DNA of 64,000 nt from Paracoccus sp. (in: a-proteobacteria). Lineage in GTDB: Bacteria; Pseudomonadota; Alphaproteobacteria; Rhodobacterales; Rhodobacteraceae. Shown piece after piece: positions 55,801 through 63,941 of this stretch. Every line of letters begins with the position of its first letter. Within the stretch, counting starts at the first letter, position 1. Made by a program: the position numbers and the translations under genes. The DNA lies in the NCBI RefSeq assembly GCF_030604785.1, contig NZ_JAUVVF010000006.1:35641-99640 (forward strand), in the 5' to 3' direction. Below the pieces are notes generated by a model. The model ran no database searches and was not told the DNA's origin. It was given only the letters and a program-made list of their open reading frames with translations.

Positions 55801-56202
55801 CGGTTGCGGATCGTCCAGCACGCGCCCCGTCAGCATCAGCGCCCAAGTCGAGGCGTTCACCAGGCTGGAGGCGCTTTCGCCCAGATGCCTGCCCCAATCC
55901 GAGGGCGCTATCTTGTCCTCGATCAGCGCGTCGATGGTCATGCGGTCGGGCACGCGCAGCATCGCCTCGGCCAGACACATCAGCGCGACGCCCTCGCGGG
56001 TGGACAGGCCGTATTCCGCCAGCATGTGCTCCATCATCGTCGGCCGCGACTGCGCGCGGATGCGGCGGACCAGATCGGCGGCATTGGCGCTGATGCGCGC
56101 GCGGGCCTCGGCGGACAGTGCGGCCTCGGCCACCAGCCGGTCGAGGATCGTGGGCTCGGGGGCGAACTTGGCGGCGGATTCAAGGGCTTTCAGGTCGGTC
56201 AT
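52804..56202 (-). CDS. putA: Bifunctional proline dehydrogenase/L-glutamate gamma-semialdehyde dehydrogenase PutA
   Basis: 1132 residues from the ATG at 56202 with GGAG upstream. The N-terminal proline dehydrogenase barrel (about 150-470) holds ISIKLSALHPRYE and VRLVKGAYWD. The aldehyde dehydrogenase domain follows, with NAVLAKPAEQTPL, FTGSTEIARRI and the catalytic cysteine in SAGQRCSAL. The ribbon-helix-helix DNA-binding domain of E. coli PutA is missing, so it is not autoregulatory; the divergent Lrp-type gene fills that role. It converts proline to glutamate. Confidence 0.95.
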   Translation of the reverse strand: MTDLKALESAAKFAPEPTILDRLVAEAALSAEARARISANAADLVRRIRAQSRPTMMEHMLAEYGLSTREGVALMCLAEAMLRVPDRMTIDALIEDKIAPSDWGRHLGESASSLVNASTWALMLTGRVLDDPQPGIAGTLRGAIRRLGEPVIRAAMQRAMREMGRQFVLGQTITDALSRARTLEAKGYSYSYDMLGEAAMTREDADRYARSYADAIAAIAKSCDKGDVRANPGISIKLSALHPRYEVAQEARVMAELVPVVRDLARAARAADMGMNIDAEEQDRLSLSMKVIEAALSDPELAGWDGFGVVVQAYGKRAGAVINWLHALAVRLDRRIMVRLVKGAYWDTEMKRAQVEGHPDFPLFTSKTATDVSYIACAKKLIAHADRIYPQFATHNAHSVAAILDMAKGVDFEFQRLHGMGERLHDIVLTDHGTRCRIYAPVGAHRDLLAYLVRRLLENGANSSFVNQIVDEDVAPEDIARDPFDALPTARAPQALKAPAAIYGEGRVNAQGFDLNADDVLARIDAGRQVALDDAAPITMRPATGPRQPVVNPANGEVLAHVTEADAETVTRAIEDARTWDAPAAERAQVLRHAADLYEAQFGPIFAILAREAGKTLNDAVAELREAVDFLRYYAQQGEARSDAPRGIITAISPWNFPLAIFTGQIAAALMAGNAVLAKPAEQTPLIAAFAVRLLHKAGVPASALQLLPGDGATVGAALTRDPRIDGVVFTGSTEIARRIADSMAQHMVPGTPLIAETGGLNAMIVDSTALPEQAVRDIIASSFRSAGQRCSALRCLYVQEDIADHVIAMIRGAMDELTVGDPWHLSTDVGPVIDPEARQGILDWIEAQRARILHQRAAPQHGCFVPPTLIRVTGIEDLEREIFGPVLHVATFRAADLPKVIQAINARGYGLTFGLHSRIDSRVQEVADAVHAGNLYVNRNQVGATVGSQPFGGEGLSGTGPKAGGPLYLPRFFAPERPEGGSEWTTRDDPARLAGLLGHAPARSVSETLMPGPTGELNRLTLTPRPPVLCLGPGAESAEAQARAVRALGAEAVTAQGTLSPDALVDLPGLSAVLWWGDEATARDMAKALAQRQGPLVPLLTAMPDQAHVLHERHLCVDTTAAGGNAALLAG

Positions 56203-56245
56203 GGCGCGGCTCCGGGATGATGGCGCCATGATACGGCAGCAGCCA

Positions 56246-56294
56246 TGGTCCTTGTGACCAAAACCGGGCTATTCTGTAGCCCGATGGACCATCG
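56246..56294. promoter_or_regulatory. Palindrome array between putA and putR
   Basis: Three inverted repeats lie in the 108-base gap: TGGTC-N5-GACCA (56246-56260), CGGGCTA-N5-TAGCCCG (56265-56283) and CGATGG-A-CCATCG (56282-56294). The first two share the 5-base spacer, and their centres are 21 bp apart, two helical turns, so they lie on one DNA face. This is the geometry expected for Lrp-family octamers. Confidence 0.6.
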
Positions 56295-56310
56295 CCAAGA
56301 GGAATTCGCG

Positions 56311-56781
56311 ATGAACGAGCTTCTGGACCCGATCAACCGCCGCATCCTGTCGGAACTGGTGGCCAACGCGCGAATCCCGATCACGGAACTGGCGCGCAAG
56401 GTCGGCCTGTCAAAGACCCCCGTCGCAGGCCGCATCCGCGCGCTGGAGGAGGCGGGGCTGATCACCGGCTACCGGGCGATGCTGTCGCCGCTGAAGCTGG
56501 GGCTGACCCATGTGACCTATGTGGAGCTGCGCCTGTCCGACACGCGCCAAAAAGCGCTGGAGGCCTTCAACGCCGCCGTCCGCGCCATCGAGGCGGTCGA
56601 GGAATGCTACATGATCGCCGGCGGCTTCGACTATCTGCTCAAGGTGCGGTCGCGCGACATGGCCGATTACCGCCGCATCATGGCCGAACAGATCTCGGCC
56701 CTGCCCCATGTCACCGCCACATCAAGCTATGTCGCGATGGAGGCGGTTGTGGAACAGGGCTGGACCGGGGCCGAGGGTTAA
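56311..56781 (+). CDS. putR: Lrp/AsnC-family proline regulator
   Basis: 156 residues from the ATG at 56311, which has a strong AGAGGA 8 bases upstream; the track starts 22 codons earlier within the operator region. An AsnC-type helix-turn-helix (LDPINRRILSELVANARIPITELARKVGLSKTPVAGRI region, about 5-45) is followed by the RAM effector domain (YRAMLSPLKLG, CYMIAGGFDYLLKV). The divergent position against putA is standard for PutR, which activates proline catabolism. Its stop overlaps the convergent sulfotransferase by 4 bases. Confidence 0.88.
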   Translation: MNELLDPINRRILSELVANARIPITELARKVGLSKTPVAGRIRALEEAGLITGYRAMLSPLKLGLTHVTYVELRLSDTRQKALEAFNAAVRAIEAVEECYMIAGGFDYLLKVRSRDMADYRRIMAEQISALPHVTATSSYVAMEAVVEQGWTGAEG

Positions 56782-58166
56782 TCCTCGAAGCCAAAGGCGA
56801 TGTAGTCGCGCAGATAGGCCTGTTTCGCGGCCTGAAGCAGAGGCTTCTGGCGCAGGAAGTCGGGCATCGGCTCGGGCTTGAAGTGCTGCAGCCTGGGATT
56901 GCGGATGCCGGCCGTGTCGATCAGCGCGGGCAGGTCGTCGGTCAGCCGATCCTCGCGCAGGATCATGTCGGGCGAGACGAAGCGCGCGAAGCCCGCAACC
57001 ACCTCGGACTGGCTGGCCCAATAGGGGCTGGTCGGCAGCGTCGTCTGGGCGTTCAGGTTGCGGCGCAGGAAGTCCAGGAACGCCTCGAACAATTCCAGCC
57101 GCCTGTCCTGCGACAGGCCCGGCAGGTCGCCATCGGCGGGCAGGGCGACGCGCTGGACATCGCGCATCGCCTGCCGGATCTCGGCCGGAGCCTCGGTCAG
57201 CAGGTTGTCAAAAGCCGACCAAGCGCGAAACAGCGGGTGGCGCAGGACGGTGAAGCTGCGATGGCCGGGATGCTTGCGCTTCCATTGGCGCAAGGTCGTC
57301 TGGGTAAAGCCGGATTGCAGGTCGTCCAGACGGGCCAGCCAGTCGGCCACGCCCTGCGGTCCGCCCTTGATCGGCATGTGCAGCAGCCCGCGCCCCGATT
57401 CCACCGCGATGAAGCCGGGCACCGAGGGGCCGCGGCGCGGTTCGAAATTCGGCACGCGGCGCAGCATGAACGGGTCCATCTGCTGAAGGTCGTCCTGCAT
57501 CTCGTCGAAATTGCGGACCTTGTCGGCCAGTTCGCGCGGGTTCTGCGGCACCTGATCGCGCGCCGGTTCGACCCGCGCCACATCGGTGCGGCCCATCCAG
57601 TGGACAAGGCCGGTCATCACCTCGGCGTCGCGCAGATCCTCGTATCCCAGCCAGAAGGCCGACTGCCCCGAGACCTGCAACCGGTGCAGGACGCGGCGCT
57701 GGAACCGCTCGATCGCGGTCAGCATCTCGCGGAATTCGGTGCCGTCATAGGTGATGGCGGCCGGGATCGGGGTCTCGGTCTCGTTCAGCTTCCACTGGTT
57801 GGTTTCCCAGGCCAGCCGGGTCGAGACATAGCTGTCCAGCGGGTTGCGGGTCAGCACGATCTTGGCGCAGCTCCGGTCCTCGATGATGCGGTCGAAGACG
57901 CGGGGATCGTGGTCGTGGAAATAGCGGAAGCCGGGCAGATGGCCGGGCCGCTCCATCAGCTTGCGATAAAGGACCATCGGGTCCGCCTCGCGCTGTTCGC
58001 GGGTGATGCCCTGCAATTCGTCCTTGTCGGGCCAGCCCATCATGTAGGGGTTGAACGCCTCGCCGAAGCAGGTGACGCCCTTGATGGCGTTCAGCGTCGC
58101 CTCGAGCAGGTTCGAGCCGGTGCGCATCTCGGCGAAGATCACGAAGGATCGGAAGGCTTCGGTCAT
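56778..58166 (-). CDS. Two-part sulfotransferase-like protein
   Basis: 462 residues. The N-terminal half (1-235) has a PAPS 5'-phosphosulfate loop MRTGSNLL at 14-21 and a 3'-phosphate motif LTRNPLDSYVS at 105-115, as in Stf0/NodH-like enzymes. The C-terminal half (from about 245) has a second motif of the same style, LRHPLFRAWSAF at 308-319. A matching second 5' loop is not obvious (the closest is PIKGGP near 265), so it may be a degenerate copy. It probably sulfates a carbohydrate. It overlaps the GT14-like gene by 4 bases. Confidence 0.82.
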   Translation of the reverse strand: MTEAFRSFVIFAEMRTGSNLLEATLNAIKGVTCFGEAFNPYMMGWPDKDELQGITREQREADPMVLYRKLMERPGHLPGFRYFHDHDPRVFDRIIEDRSCAKIVLTRNPLDSYVSTRLAWETNQWKLNETETPIPAAITYDGTEFREMLTAIERFQRRVLHRLQVSGQSAFWLGYEDLRDAEVMTGLVHWMGRTDVARVEPARDQVPQNPRELADKVRNFDEMQDDLQQMDPFMLRRVPNFEPRRGPSVPGFIAVESGRGLLHMPIKGGPQGVADWLARLDDLQSGFTQTTLRQWKRKHPGHRSFTVLRHPLFRAWSAFDNLLTEAPAEIRQAMRDVQRVALPADGDLPGLSQDRRLELFEAFLDFLRRNLNAQTTLPTSPYWASQSEVVAGFARFVSPDMILREDRLTDDLPALIDTAGIRNPRLQHFKPEPMPDFLRQKPLLQAAKQAYLRDYIAFGFED

Positions 58167-59863
58167 TCTGCGGCCGTCCTTTCGGTCAGGCTTTGTTCGG
58201 GAAGCTCCAGCCCCTCGCCCGTCAGGCGGGGACGCAGGCCGGAATTGCGAAGCTGGCGCAGCAGGGCGGGCAGGCCCGCGGTGTTGCGCATCCGGGGCAT
58301 GTCCGCGGCGGGGTGGACCGGCACCTGAAGCTGTTGCAGCGCCGCCCCCAGGATCGCCTGCGGGCGGGCCATGAAGTCGTTCAGCTCGTGGATCTGCACG
58401 CGCGCCTTCACCCAGACCGAGTTCAGCACCTCGAGCTGCTTCAGTTCGGCCCGCTGAAGCTGAGCGCTGATCCGGCGGATGTCGTCAAAGGGCATGTCGC
58501 AATCCAGAAGCGGCAGCATCCACGCCCCCGTCACCACATGGAATTGCGCATTGGGATCGGTCGCCATGAACCAGTTCAGTTTCTGGTTGTCGCGCGGGCT
58601 GAACTGGAAGACCTGCATCCGGTTCGTCACCCGGATCAGCGCGGTCAGGAAACCCTGCGGATCGCGGTCGCGGATCTGCGGAATGGACGAGATCGCGCCC
58701 GGCCCGACCTGCGGCCGGCCCGCGAATTCGACCATTTCGGGGCCCAGCAGGTGGCCGTGGACATCGGCCTCGACATGGGCGGCAAGCCAGGTCTCGAATT
58801 CCGGAAAGATGTCGCTGAAGCCCTGAAAGATCGCATAAGGCGCCGAGGTCTTGCCGTTCTCGCAATCCTTGCGTGGAAAGCGGCTCTGCATGTAGAGGCC
58901 GGGCCGCCCCAGAAGCCTGCGCCGCACAGTGCGGTTGATCAGGCGCTCGAAATGCTGAGGCTGGGGCGGGGCCGGATCGACCTGCGGTTCGGCCGCCAGC
59001 GGAAAGCGCGTCATCAGCCCGGTCGAGCCCTTCCAGACCTTGCGCGCCACGAAGCAGCGCGATTCCTCGAGCAGCAGCATGTGGTCGTCGTAAAGCTGAT
59101 AGGGCTTGCCCTCGTGGTCGAACTTGGCCAGCGTCAGCGACTGGCTTTCGATGCGGATCGCATGCCGCCGGGCCAGCGTCTGGAAATAGCTTTCGTCGGG
59201 AATCCAGGTCAGCCGGAAATAGCGGTCGAATTCGGTCCGGCGCGGGTCCTCAAGGATCGCGCGCAGGGTCGCGGTGGTCAGGCACCACCATTGCGAGCCC
59301 AGATGCGGGGTGATCCCCTTCGGGATGCGCCGCCGGAAGCCCAGACGCCGCTGCAGGTTCACCAGCCGGTCGAACAGCCAGCGCCGCCGCCGCCAATCCA
59401 GCGGATAGAACAGGGTGAAGCGTTCCTCGTTCAACCCGCCCACCGTCCAGCCGACATCCAGCGCATTGACCGATTCGATGTGGTCGCGCTGCGGGTCCTC
59501 GGCCAGATAGGCGATCAGGTCGCGGATCGGTCGCAGCGGCAGGCAGGACCCCGAGGCCAGGTAGACATGGGTCAGGTCGGGATGCGCGGCCAGCAGCGCC
59601 TCGGCGGCCTCTTGCGTGGCGCGCACCAGGCTGAAGCGGCCCCAGTCGCAGGGATGGCGGCGTGAAAAGACCACCTGCGGCAGGTCGGCCAAAGCCGCGC
59701 GCATTCCGCGCATCGCCTTGGGCGTGGCCTTGGCATCGACATGGATCGCGATGCGGGCCCCGCCCTCGACCCAGATGCGCGCCATGCGGGCGGCCATGTC
59801 CAGATCGGAATGGCACAGCATCACCACGCCAAGGCGGACCGGGGCGTTGGCGGGCGCGATCAT
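58163..59863 (-). CDS. Core-2/I-branching (GT14-like) glycosyltransferase
   Basis: 566 residues from the ATG at 59863; the track adds 26 residues inside the next gene. Residues about 8-270 match the Branch family: VVMLCHSDLDMAARM, IAIHVDAK, DWGRFSLVRATQEA, YLASGSCLPLRP and IPDESYFQTL. A C-terminal half of about 290 residues has no obvious catalytic motif and resembles the domain attached to bacterial GT14 proteins. It would add a beta-linked xylose or GlcNAc. Overlaps on both sides place it in one operon with the sulfotransferase. Confidence 0.85.
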   Translation of the reverse strand: MIAPANAPVRLGVVMLCHSDLDMAARMARIWVEGGARIAIHVDAKATPKAMRGMRAALADLPQVVFSRRHPCDWGRFSLVRATQEAAEALLAAHPDLTHVYLASGSCLPLRPIRDLIAYLAEDPQRDHIESVNALDVGWTVGGLNEERFTLFYPLDWRRRRWLFDRLVNLQRRLGFRRRIPKGITPHLGSQWWCLTTATLRAILEDPRRTEFDRYFRLTWIPDESYFQTLARRHAIRIESQSLTLAKFDHEGKPYQLYDDHMLLLEESRCFVARKVWKGSTGLMTRFPLAAEPQVDPAPPQPQHFERLINRTVRRRLLGRPGLYMQSRFPRKDCENGKTSAPYAIFQGFSDIFPEFETWLAAHVEADVHGHLLGPEMVEFAGRPQVGPGAISSIPQIRDRDPQGFLTALIRVTNRMQVFQFSPRDNQKLNWFMATDPNAQFHVVTGAWMLPLLDCDMPFDDIRRISAQLQRAELKQLEVLNSVWVKARVQIHELNDFMARPQAILGAALQQLQVPVHPAADMPRMRNTAGLPALLRQLRNSGLRPRLTGEGLELPEQSLTERTAAE

Positions 59864-60891
59864 GCCCAGTTCCCCCGCGAGATCAGGCCCAGATCCTCGA
59901 GCTGCCGCCAGCCCGTATATTCGCGCGACTCGCTGCACCACAGATCGGTGCCGCGCCCGCGCAGGCCCGCGTGATAGGCCTTGTATTCGCGGCTGTTGGC
60001 GTAGTGCTGGCCGCGATCCAGTTCCTCGGCGGACTTGTCGGCGAACAGCGACAGGAACTTGGCGTGCAGCAGGCAGCCCGAGGCCTGTTCGCCGCCATCC
60101 TCGTCATAGACAAGGTTCAGGCTGCGCGGCAGCAGCATGTGGGTCGAACTGACATAGGCATAGCGCCAATACCATTTCACCAGCGGGATCTTGTTCAGCG
60201 CCGGGCCGGCCAGCGGGTCTTCGGTGAAGAAGGCGCGCGTCCGGGGTCCCCCCTGGATCCACAGATTGCCGTAATAGGCGTTCTTGCTGATCGTGTAGTT
60301 GGCGGGGTCGAACCAGCGTGCGATCGCAAAGGGATTGGTGCCCTCGGTATAGGGCTGCTCCTCGATCTGGCCCTTGGGATACATGTCCAGAAGCATCGCC
60401 GGAAAGGACCGCCGCCCCGAACTGTCCAGCCAGCTTGTCAGCGCCCCAAGCGGGCGGTTGTCGCAATGGGGGTAGACGAAGAACTCGTCGGGATCGACCG
60501 TCAGGCACCAATGGCCGTTGCCATGGCGCATCAGCAGCCAGTTGATCCAGTCCATGCCAAAGCGCGACTTCTTGTAGCCGGACTTGGTCCACCAGACCGA
60601 GACGTCGGGCTGTTCGCTCAGATAGGCGCCGCTGCCGTCATCGCTGTCATTGTTGACGAACAGGAAATGGTTGACGCCCAGCTTGCGATAGTAATCCAGA
60701 AAATAGGGCAGCCGCGCCTTTTCGTTGCGCAGCGTGACGAAGGCCAGGATGTCGCCCTTGCGGATGCGCCCGGTCCGATCCACCACCGGTTTGAGCGCGC
60801 GCCGGCGATTGAACGCCCGAGCGACAAGATATTGTCGCTCTGACCGCCGTTTCAGACGATCTGCAAGGGATAAGGCCCGCGAACGAAACAT
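59860..60891 (-). CDS. GT2-like glycosyltransferase, paralogue 1
   Basis: 343 residues. The core reads AFVTLRNEKARLPYFLDYYRKLG, then NNDSDDGS and TVDPDEFFVYP, the fold and DxD-like motif of the Glyco_tranf_2_4 group. The distinctive SRFGMDW and GHWC motifs are shared with the gene at 60972. No membrane helix is visible. It is cytoplasmic and probably acts on a lipid-linked or nucleotide-sugar acceptor. An 80-base gap separates it from its paralogue. Confidence 0.85.
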   Translation of the reverse strand: MFRSRALSLADRLKRRSERQYLVARAFNRRRALKPVVDRTGRIRKGDILAFVTLRNEKARLPYFLDYYRKLGVNHFLFVNNDSDDGSGAYLSEQPDVSVWWTKSGYKKSRFGMDWINWLLMRHGNGHWCLTVDPDEFFVYPHCDNRPLGALTSWLDSSGRRSFPAMLLDMYPKGQIEEQPYTEGTNPFAIARWFDPANYTISKNAYYGNLWIQGGPRTRAFFTEDPLAGPALNKIPLVKWYWRYAYVSSTHMLLPRSLNLVYDEDGGEQASGCLLHAKFLSLFADKSAEELDRGQHYANSREYKAYHAGLRGRGTDLWCSESREYTGWRQLEDLGLISRGNWA

Positions 60892-60971
60892 CAGACCCTG
60901 CGCTAGACAGCGGCGGAACGGTTGAAACTCATGCCTCTAGCAATGTTCGGCACCGGCATTCTTGGCAAGCC

Positions 60972-62024
60972 CTAATCGCCGACATCTTGATCGGTTGCAC
61001 CGGGCCAGTTGCCTTGACCCATCAGCCCCAGCTCGACCAGTTGTCGCCAGTCGTGGAACCGGACCGAATCCGGGCCGTGCAGGACCGGCCTTTCGGTCAG
61101 GCTGCCATGATAGGCGCGATAGGGCGCCGGATCGACGAAATGCTCGGCCCGGTGCAGTTCCTCGGCGGATTTCTCGACGATCTCGGGCAGGAACTTGCTG
61201 TGCAGCAGCACGCCCGACAGGCGCGGATCGCCCGGCCCGTCCCAGAGCAGGTTCAGCCGTGGCGGCAGCATGGAATGGGTCGAGTTGAAATAGGCCATGC
61301 CCCGCCGCCAGCGGATCAGCGGCAGCTTGTTCAGCGTGGGCGCGCGTTCGGGGCGGTCGGCAAAGAAGACCCGGTCACGGACCCCGCCCTGAACCCACAG
61401 ATTGCGGCGCGGCAGGATGCGCCTGCTGCGATGCGGCCCGGCATCGAACCAGGGCAGGCGTGCGGTCAGCGGGGCGTCATCCGGCGCGTCGGTCGTGCCA
61501 AGCGGGCCGGTGGGGTAGAGGTCCAGCATCAGCGCGCCGATGCCCTCGATCCGCTCGGCATCCAGATGACGGGTCAGGGCGCGCAGGTTGTGGTTCTCGT
61601 ATCCGGGATAGATCAGCAATTCGTCTGCATCGACGGTGACGCACCAATGCCCGTGGCCATGGCGTCCCAGCAACGCCATCGTCCAGTCCATCCCGAAGCG
61701 CGAGGCCCGGTAGCCGCCCCCGCAATGCCAGATGGACACGTCCGGCTGGCCCGAAAGATACGCGATCGAGCCGTCATCGCTGCCATTGTCCACGATCAGA
61801 CAGTGATCGACGCCAAGCGCACGGTAATGGTCCAGAAAGCCGGGCAGGCGGTTGATCTCGTTCCGGATCGTCGCAAAGGCCAGGATGTCGTCCGGCCGAA
61901 TCGCCGCCGTGCGGTCGGTGATGGGCCGCAGGCTTCGCCCGGCCCGCCGGGCGCGCCACAGCAGCTTGCGCCGCTTCCAGCGCAGCCGCAGGGCCCACCA
62001 CAGCGCGCCGGCGGCGCCGGTCAC
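60972..62024 (-). CDS. GT2-like glycosyltransferase, paralogue 2
   Basis: 350 residues from a GTG at 62024 that overlaps the galE stop as GTGA; the track start lies within galE. The chain begins with TGAAGALWWALRLRWKRRKLLWR, an amphipathic, basic leader, then AFATIRNEINRLPGFLDHYRALG, DNGSDDGS and TVDADELLIYP. It aligns along its length with the neighbour at 59860 (shared SRFGMDW, GHWC, and the C-terminal KSAEELHRAEH/KSAEELDRGQH). Donor and acceptor are unknown. Confidence 0.84.
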   Translation of the reverse strand: MTGAAGALWWALRLRWKRRKLLWRARRAGRSLRPITDRTAAIRPDDILAFATIRNEINRLPGFLDHYRALGVDHCLIVDNGSDDGSIAYLSGQPDVSIWHCGGGYRASRFGMDWTMALLGRHGHGHWCVTVDADELLIYPGYENHNLRALTRHLDAERIEGIGALMLDLYPTGPLGTTDAPDDAPLTARLPWFDAGPHRSRRILPRRNLWVQGGVRDRVFFADRPERAPTLNKLPLIRWRRGMAYFNSTHSMLPPRLNLLWDGPGDPRLSGVLLHSKFLPEIVEKSAEELHRAEHFVDPAPYRAYHGSLTERPVLHGPDSVRFHDWRQLVELGLMGQGNWPGATDQDVGD

Positions 62025-63007
62025 GCCTTGTAATCGCCCGTCTGGTGCCAGCGCCAGGCGTCGGTGATCATCTGCTTCATGGTCGAGCGATCCGGGCTCC
62101 AGCCCAGTTCCGACTTGGCGCGCAGGCTGCCGCAGACCAGCTTGACCGCATCGCCGCCCCGACGCGGGCCATCGACCATCGGCACCTCGCGATTGGTGAC
62201 GTGGCCCGTGGCCTCGACCACTTCGCGGACCGAGAAGCCGTCGCCTGTGCCAAGGCAGAAGACCCGGCTGCCCTTGCCCGCGCGCAGCCATTCAAGGCCC
62301 TTCACATGGGCATCGACCAGATCCATCACATGGACGTAGTCGCGGATGCAGGTGCCGTCGGGCGTGGGATAATCGGTGCCGTGGATTGTCAGCGCCGCGC
62401 GCTTGCCGTCCACCGCGTCCAGGATCAGCGGGATCAGATGCGTCTCGGGGCGGTGGAATTCGCCCACCTCGGCATCGGGATCGGCGCCCGCCACGTTGAA
62501 ATAGCGGAAGATCACGTGGCGCAGGCCATGCGCGGCCTCGAAATCGACCAGCATGTCCTCGATCGCGCGCTTGCTGGCGCCATAGGCGTTCAGGGGCGCC
62601 TGCGGCGTATCCTCGTCCAGCACCTCGCCATCGCGGTCGCCATAGGTCGCGCAGGTCGAGGAGAAGACGAAATCCATGCAACCGGCCGCCACGGCCGCCT
62701 CGATCAGGTTCAGCGAGCCCGACACGTTGTTGCGCCAGTATTTCCCGGGATGAGCCATCGCCTCGCCGACCTGGCTCAGCGCCGCGAAATGCAGCACCGC
62801 GACCGGCTTCCATTCCGCAAAGGCGGCATCCAGCGCGGCGCGGTCCATCAGATCGGCCTCGACCGCCGGGCCGAAGCGGACGGCATCACGCCAGCCGGTC
62901 GAGAAATTGTCCAGCGTGACGGGCACATAGCCCGCCGCCGCCAGCGCCTTGCACGCATGCGAGCCGATATAACCGGCGCCGCCGGTCACGAGAACATGGT
63001 TGCTCAT
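62021..63007 (-). CDS. galE: UDP-glucose 4-epimerase
   Basis: 328 residues. The NAD-binding VTGGAGYIGSHACKAL is at residues 7-22, and the catalytic YxxxK appears as YGASK near 147, following SSTCATYG with the catalytic serine/threonine. It interconverts UDP-glucose and UDP-galactose, supplying donors to the downstream glycosyltransferases. Four bases separate it from galU. Confidence 0.94.
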   Translation of the reverse strand: MSNHVLVTGGAGYIGSHACKALAAAGYVPVTLDNFSTGWRDAVRFGPAVEADLMDRAALDAAFAEWKPVAVLHFAALSQVGEAMAHPGKYWRNNVSGSLNLIEAAVAAGCMDFVFSSTCATYGDRDGEVLDEDTPQAPLNAYGASKRAIEDMLVDFEAAHGLRHVIFRYFNVAGADPDAEVGEFHRPETHLIPLILDAVDGKRAALTIHGTDYPTPDGTCIRDYVHVMDLVDAHVKGLEWLRAGKGSRVFCLGTGDGFSVREVVEATGHVTNREVPMVDGPRRGGDAVKLVCGSLRAKSELGWSPDRSTMKQMITDAWRWHQTGDYKA

Positions 63008-63011
63008 TCGA

Positions 63012-63908
63012 TTACTCGGCTGCGCGGCGCATCGCCATCACCTGATACAGGTATTCGGCGAATTCGTCCTTGAGGTCGTCGCGTTCCAGGCCGAATGCCA
63101 CGGTCGCCTGCAGGAAGCCGGCCTTCGAGCCGCAATCGAAGCGCTGGCCACGGAAGCGCAGGCCATAGACGTTGCGCCCGGCCTCGATCTCGTCGGCGAT
63201 GGCATCGGTCAGCTGGATTTCGCCACCGGCGCCCTGCTTCAGCTTGTTGAGGTTCTTCATGATCGTCGGCGCAAGGATGTAGCGGCCGATCACGGCAAGG
63301 TTCGATGGCGCATCCTCGGCCTTGGGCTTCTCGACCATGCCCTTGGCGCGCACGATGGCGCCCATATCCTCGGCCACGTCCAGAACGCCGTAGGACGACA
63401 CCTTGTCGGAAGCGACCTCCATCGTGGCGACCATGCTGCCGCCGGTCTCGCCATAGGCTTCGATCATCTGCTGAAGGCAGGGCGGCTCGCCCTGGATCAC
63501 GTCATCGGTCAGGACGACGGCAAAAGGCTCGTCATCCGACAGAAGCCGCCGGGCGCACCACACGGCATGGCCAAGGCCAAGAGCCTTGTGCTGGCGAATA
63601 TAGGCGATCGCGCCGGAATCCATATTGGTGCTGCGAAGCACGTCCAGCAGCTTGTCCTTTCCGGCCTTCTTGAGGTTCGATTCAAGCTCGTGGGCATGGT
63701 CGAAATAATCCTCGAGCGCGCCCTTGCCGCGCGAGGTGACGAAGATGAATTCCTTGATGCCGGCCGCCCGCGCCTCGTCAATGGCGTATTGGATCAGGGG
63801 CTTGTCCACCAGCGACAGGATCTCTTTCGGGATACTCTTCGTTGCGGGCAGAAATCGCGTGCCGAGTCCGGCTACGGGGAAGATGGCTTTCGTAACCTTG
63901 CGGCCCAT
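63012..63908 (-). CDS. galU: UTP-glucose-1-phosphate uridylyltransferase
   Basis: 298 residues. The nucleotidyltransferase signature GLGTRFLPATKSIPKEIL follows the start, with the lysine-containing VEKPKAEDAP later. It makes UDP-glucose from UTP and glucose 1-phosphate. AGAGG stands about 11 bases before the ATG. It is the promoter-proximal gene of the glycan operon and pairs directly with galE. Confidence 0.94.
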   Translation of the reverse strand: MGRKVTKAIFPVAGLGTRFLPATKSIPKEILSLVDKPLIQYAIDEARAAGIKEFIFVTSRGKGALEDYFDHAHELESNLKKAGKDKLLDVLRSTNMDSGAIAYIRQHKALGLGHAVWCARRLLSDDEPFAVVLTDDVIQGEPPCLQQMIEAYGETGGSMVATMEVASDKVSSYGVLDVAEDMGAIVRAKGMVEKPKAEDAPSNLAVIGRYILAPTIMKNLNKLKQGAGGEIQLTDAIADEIEAGRNVYGLRFRGQRFDCGSKAGFLQATVAFGLERDDLKDEFAEYLYQVMAMRRAAE

Positions 63909-63941
63909 GGAGAGATACCTCTTTCATTCCGACAAACGGCA

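Noticed and set aside
52774-56220. 1148-residue ORF antisense to putA
   Set aside because: Mirror of the putA reading frame, with low-complexity H/G/A/R/D composition and no motif; putA is certain.
60892-60971. Possible small gene in the gap between the two glycosyltransferases
   Set aside because: No ORF with a start, ribosome-binding site and sensible length fits; a promoter is more plausible but no clear -35/-10 pair was found.
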